Shown: in pieces, positions 60,924 through 64,000 of the stretch
Numbering within the stretch: the first letter of the stretch is position 1
Layout of the letters: every line of letters begins with the position of its first letter
Assembly (NCBI RefSeq): GCF_026626635.1
Contig: NZ_JAPNKA010000001.1
Location: 310,001 to 374,000, forward strand
Source of the DNA: Archangium lansingense
GTDB taxonomy: Bacteria > Myxococcota > Myxococcia > Myxococcales > Myxococcaceae
Reading direction: 5' to 3'
DNA: 64,000 nt
Position numbers and translations under genes: made by a program
Notes under the pieces: model-generated
Told to the model about the DNA's origin: nothing
Database searches by the model: none
What the model saw: only the letters and a program-made list of their open reading frames with translations

Positions 60924-62861
60924 TCAGTACCGGGACAGATAGGCGCGGGAGCCGCCGTCTCCCGCCCCGTAGTTCCAGTACACCTTGTCCGCCGCTCCGC
61001 TCCCGTCGAGGTCCGCGAAGAAATACTGCGTGTTGGCGGACTGGCTGTAGCCCGTGTTGTCCATCAGCGGGCCGCCCGAGAAGCCCGTGGCCGAGCCGAG
61101 GTACACCTGGATGCGGCCCTCGCGATAGTCCGGGCGCCAGAAGAGCTTGTCGGCGTGGCCGTCACCATTGATGTCGGTGAAGTAGAGGCGCGTCTCGGCA
61201 TTGCCGCTCGTGCCTCCCGTGTGCGCCGTCAGGAAGGTGAATGCACCGTTGCCGTTCGAGGCGTAGACGCGCGTGCGTCCTGAATCCGCCGCGGGGTCCC
61301 ACACAATCTTGTCCGCCTTGCCGTCGCCCGTGACGTCCGCGAAGTAGAAGTGCGCGTCGCTGTTCTGGCTGCTCCCCGCATCCGTGTTCGTGTTCGACCA
61401 GGCGAAGGTCCCGTCACAGTTCGACAGGTAGATGCGCGCCCGGCCCGAGTCGAACGTCGGGTTCCAGTACACCTTGTCCGCGCACTTGTCCCCCGTCAGG
61501 TCCGCGAAATAGAAGGTGGTCGCGCTCGACTCGCTCCCGCCGTTTTCGTTCGAGTTCGACCAGCGGAACGTCCCGTCACAGTTCGACAGGTACACCCGCG
61601 TGTGGCCCGTGTCGAAGGTCGGGTTCCAGTAAATCTTGTCCGCGCACGCGTCCCCATCCACGTCCGCGAAGTAGAAGCTCGTTCCACTGGAGGCGCTCGT
61701 TCCGTTGTCGTTCACGACTCCGGCCGCGAACGTCCCGTTGCAGTTGGACCGGAAGACCTGCGTGGCTCCCCCCGCCAGCGTGGGGTTCCAGGAGATCTTG
61801 TCCGCGCAGCCGTCTCCCGTCACGTCCGCGAAGTAGAGCCGCGTGCTCGCCGAGCTCCCGTTTCCTTGGGTGTCCGTCGTCGAGCCCGCCTGGAACATGG
61901 CGGGACGGACCGTCGCCATGACGGCGAAGTGGTCCGACGGCGTGATGCCGCTGTACGTGCTCGTGTCGATGAGCTGGTCCGACGTGGTCATGTCCCCACC
62001 GCTCACGAAGATGTAGTCGAGCCGCGTGTAGCTCGTGCTCGCGCTCTTCCAGGAGCTGTTGTAGGTCGCGGTGCTCGCTGTGGTCTCACCCGTGTGCCGC
62101 GCCGAGCGGAAGAGGGTGGGAGAGCCCCCTGTCTCGAGCAGCGAGATGGAGTCATCTCCCGCCCAGCTCGGATGTTGCGGGTCGGAGTTGAAGTCGCCGA
62201 ACACGACGACGGAACGGCCTGCCGCCTTCTCGGTGATGACGGCTCGGATCTGCTCGGCGTTCTTCTCGCGCGCCAGGCCGCAGCTCCCAGAATGCGCCGG
62301 GTGTGAATTGACGAGGAAATACTGGCGGCCCGAAAGCTTGTCATCCAGCTTGATCCACGACGCCGTCCGCCCCTTCGCATTCTCGAAGCACGTGCCAGAC
62401 GTGTATGGATTGGCGATGCTGAAGTACCCCTGTACGTCCGTGCCAGCCGCCAGCTGGAACCGGCTCCGGCGATAGAAAATCATCTTCGGGCTTCCGTTCG
62501 GCGGCTTGTAGTAGTCGTAGTTCGCCTGGAAGGCAGTGATGAGGTCGTTCTGGATGACTGTCGCCGACGCCTCCTGCACTCCGAAGATGTCCGGGTTCCT
62601 CGCCGCGATGAGCTTGATGACGTTCGGGCTCCGCTGCGTCCACGTGTAGCTGCCCGTGTCGTCCGCGTTCACCTGCCGCACGTTGTAGGTCATCACCGTG
62701 AACGGCCGGTGGTCCACCGTCGCCGCGGACTCGCTCGTTCCGAGCTCGCCGTGCTGGGGCTCGTCCAGGGTCGCGGGTCCACAACTTGTCCACAGCGTGC
62801 CCAGTGCCAGCAGGGCAGGGCCGTGCAGCTGACTGCGAAGCCAATGCGTCTTCTTGTTCAT
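60924..62861 (-). CDS. secreted endonuclease/exonuclease/phosphatase with FG-GAP/VCBS-like repeats
   Basis: 645 residues. The lipobox is WTSC (Cys27). EEP domain: TVMTYNVRQVN, IFGVQEAS (catalytic Glu), VNSHPAHSG, VVFGDFNSDPQHP, TRLDYIFVSG, TPSDHFAVMA, the full motif order. From ~330 on there are six ~55-residue repeats with YFADVTGDGCADKI-type calcium-binding loops and VYLSNCDGTF ends. Extracellular nuclease or phosphodiesterase with a repeat domain that may bind surfaces. AGGAG lies upstream. It differs from the LTD-type nuclease at 23.9 kb in its C-terminal modules. Confidence 0.9.
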   Translation of the reverse strand: MNKKTHWLRSQLHGPALLALGTLWTSCGPATLDEPQHGELGTSESAATVDHRPFTVMTYNVRQVNADDTGSYTWTQRSPNVIKLIAARNPDIFGVQEASATVIQNDLITAFQANYDYYKPPNGSPKMIFYRRSRFQLAAGTDVQGYFSIANPYTSGTCFENAKGRTASWIKLDDKLSGRQYFLVNSHPAHSGSCGLAREKNAEQIRAVITEKAAGRSVVVFGDFNSDPQHPSWAGDDSISLLETGGSPTLFRSARHTGETTASTATYNSSWKSASTSYTRLDYIFVSGGDMTTSDQLIDTSTYSGITPSDHFAVMATVRPAMFQAGSTTDTQGNGSSASTRLYFADVTGDGCADKISWNPTLAGGATQVFRSNCNGTFAAGVVNDNGTSASSGTSFYFADVDGDACADKIYWNPTFDTGHTRVYLSNCDGTFRWSNSNENGGSESSATTFYFADLTGDKCADKVYWNPTFDSGRARIYLSNCDGTFAWSNTNTDAGSSQNSDAHFYFADVTGDGKADKIVWDPAADSGRTRVYASNGNGAFTFLTAHTGGTSGNAETRLYFTDINGDGHADKLFWRPDYREGRIQVYLGSATGFSGGPLMDNTGYSQSANTQYFFADLDGSGAADKVYWNYGAGDGGSRAYLSRY

Positions 62862-62987
62862 CGCTTCTCCTCGTGGGGGGGGCTTGGGACTGCGGAGCCC
62901 AGAGGGTCCAAGTCGGCCCGATAGCACGGGGAGTACATTGAATGCGATTTTTTCCTGTTTTGAATGGTGCTCTGGGTGCCGTCTGGG

Positions 62988-63028
62988 AACACCCTCACCC
63001 CTGCCCTCTCCCAGAGGGAGAGGGGGCG
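62988..63028. repeat. REP-like element copy 9
   Basis: AACACCCTCACCCCTGCCCT followed by CTCCCAGAGGGAGAGGGGGC. It is the left half of a doublet with copy 10, joined by TCGGGTTCAACCTGGGATTC. Confidence 0.8.
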
Positions 63029-63032
63029 TGAC

Positions 63033-63092
63033 TCGGGTTCAACCTGGGATTCAGATACCCTCACCCCGTCCCTCTCCCGAGGGGAGAGGGGT
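63033..63092. repeat. REP-like element copy 10 with linker
   Basis: Linker TCGGGTTCAACCTGGGATTC then AGATACCCTCACCCCGTCCC and CTCCCGAGGGGAGAGGGG. Its body nearly matches copy 3. Confidence 0.8.
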
Positions 63093-63101
63093 TGTTGGGG
63101 T

Positions 63102-63146
63102 GGATTGGATTTGGTTGGATTGGATTTGGTTGGGTTGGATTTGGTT
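63102..63146. repeat. 15-bp tandem repeat, three units
   Basis: GGATTGGATTTGGTT repeated three times (the third begins GGGTTG, one mismatch), then GGGG. It fills the space between REP copy 10 and the stop codon of the racemase gene. Confidence 0.85.
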
Positions 63147-63150
63147 GGGG

Positions 63151-64000
63151 TTAGGGCACGACGACCCGACGCAGGTGCGCTCCCAACCGCGTCGTCATCT
63201 CGTAGTGGATCGTCTGCGCCCAGTCCGCCAGGTTCTCCACGTGCAGGTGCTCGTCCCCATCCTTGCCGATCAGCGTCGCCGTCAGCGGTCGCTCGTCGTG
63301 CGTCGCCCTCGTCACGTCCACGATGATGTGGTTCATCATCACTCGCCCCAGCACCGGGCACCTTCGCCCGTTCACCAGCACGTGCGCCTTCCCCGACATC
63401 AGTCGCGCGTACCCGTCGAAGTACCCCACCGGGAGCACCGCCACTCGCGTCGCCTCGGGGCACCGGTACGTGCACCCGTAGCCCACGTAGCTTCCCGCAG
63501 GTAGCCACTTCACCACCTGGCTCGGGCACCTCCACGACAGCACCGGCCTCAGCTCCGGCACCCTCCCCAACACCAGCCGCGCTGACAGCCTCGTCTCCGA
63601 CGACGGCCACAGGCCATACAGGGAGATGCCCACCCGCTGGGCGTCGAACCGCGCCCTCGGCAGCACCAGCGTCGCCGCGCTCGCCGCCATGTGCCGCTGC
63701 AATGGCTCCTGCACCGGCACGCTCGCTCGCAGCGCCATCAGTCCGCCCTCGAAGATGTCGAGCTGCGATTCGGCGTACGTCTGCTCCGTCACGTCCTCCG
63801 TGTTCGCGAAGTGGCTCAGCGCTCCCACCACTCGCAGCACGTCCGAGGCCTCGCGCAGGAAGTCCAGCTCTCCCCCGGCAATCTGTCCCGGTGTGAAGCC
63901 CTCACGCCCCAGCCCCGTGTCCACGTGCACGTGCACTCGCAGCGGGTGCTCCAGCTTCGCCCGCCGCAGCTCCTCCACCGTCTCCCTCCACGAGCCGTCC
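63151..64000 (-). CDS. alr: alanine racemase, 5' end outside window
   Basis: Only the C-terminal ~283 residues are visible; the frame is open to the window edge. VDTGLGREGF (barrel motif), VVGALSHFANTED, RVGISLYGLWPS and the C-terminal beta domain with catalytic-Tyr region SYVGYGCTYRCPEATR, VLPVGYFDGYARLMSG and PVLGRVMMNHIIVDVT. The PLP-lysine would be in the missing part. The enzyme interconverts L- and D-Ala for peptidoglycan. The MMN in place of the usual MDQ is a small difference. The 3' end is flanked by tandem and REP repeats. Confidence 0.88.
   Translation of the reverse strand, partial: DGSWRETVEELRRAKLEHPLRVHVHVDTGLGREGFTPGQIAGGELDFLREASDVLRVVGALSHFANTEDVTEQTYAESQLDIFEGGLMALRASVPVQEPLQRHMAASAATLVLPRARFDAQRVGISLYGLWPSSETRLSARLVLGRVPELRPVLSWRCPSQVVKWLPAGSYVGYGCTYRCPEATRVAVLPVGYFDGYARLMSGKAHVLVNGRRCPVLGRVMMNHIIVDVTRATHDERPLTATLIGKDGDEHLHVENLADWAQTIHYEMTTRLGAHLRRVVVP

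Noticed and set aside
63102..63146. Tandem repeat as coding sequence (NPTKS-type repeat peptide)
   Set aside because: The frame that reads PTKSN repeats is not attached to a start or a known domain and lies between a REP element and the racemase stop.
1..64000. CRISPR array, tRNA or rRNA genes
   Set aside because: No regularly spaced repeat with unique spacers, and no cloverleaf or rRNA-like stretch was noticed. The REP copies are irregularly spaced and the 15-bp array has no spacers.

Overview
The window is high-GC DNA that reads like a myxobacterial chromosome of the Archangium/Cystobacter/Stigmatella/Hyalangium kind. The evidence is very G+C-rich third codon positions, many lipoproteins, an ELWxxDGT-repeat protein with a MYXO-CTERM tail, a DUF2381-type protein, several orphan sensor kinases, and about ten dispersed copies of a REP-like palindrome (core CCCTCTCCC...GGGAGAGGG plus GGGTGAGGGTA). 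I make no species call. No rRNA, tRNA, CRISPR array, intact transposase or phage gene was seen.

Layout. 1-4.9 kb: the end of a large AAA/TPR regulator, an HSL-type esterase, a YdcZ-type membrane protein and an unknown protein. 4.9-7.1 kb (minus): a lower-GC, overlapping three-gene cassette of P-loop NTPase, Rossmann-like protein and unknown protein, a possible conflict or defence module. 7.2-13.6 kb: an AsmA-like protein, a beta-propeller lipoprotein and a DUF885 lipoprotein. 13.6-14.7 kb: a fossil of an immunity gene, a small membrane protein, a 157-bp imperfect palindrome and a REP element. 14.7-20.8 kb (minus): a BlaI/BlaR1-like regulatory operon. Its M56 sensor carries a long tail of about 26-residue repeats, the next gene encodes a secreted protein made of the same repeats, and the last encodes a DUF5916 protein. 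The promoter has two clear dyad operators. 20.9-23.2 kb (minus): a lipoprotein toxin and SMI1-like immunity pair resembling SitA/SitI.

23.4-35.9 kb: a small basic protein, a secreted nuclease with a lamin-tail domain, a membrane coiled-coil/VWA pair, three consecutive sensor histidine kinases and a GreA/GreB-like factor. 36-43.7 kb: a rhodanese, the ELWxxDGT protein, a Cys-rich lipoprotein, an MFS transporter, an alpha/beta hydrolase lipoprotein, and a translationally coupled FAD oxidoreductase and ECF41-type sigma factor. 43.8-47 kb: an Lgt-like membrane protein, an S8 protease and a small companion protein.

47.4-58.3 kb is a lipid-metabolism neighbourhood: an SDR divergent from TetR, ketosynthase-III-like protein, AMP-forming acyl ligase, lipoprotein, outer-membrane beta-barrel and alpha/beta hydrolase lipoprotein, followed on the other strand by a secreted lipase-like protein and another alpha/beta hydrolase. 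The KAS-III-like protein keeps its cysteine but not the usual His and Asn. 58.5-64 kb: a DUF2381-like protein, a 57-residue Cys-rich secreted peptide, a Cys-rich surface protein, a second secreted nuclease with FG-GAP-like repeats, REP elements, and the 3' part of an alanine racemase cut by the window edge.

The strongest leads are the 4.9-7.1 kb cassette, the BlaI/BlaR-like system with shared repeats, the SitAI-like pair with its fossil 7 kb away, and the long palindrome at 14.43-14.59 kb.
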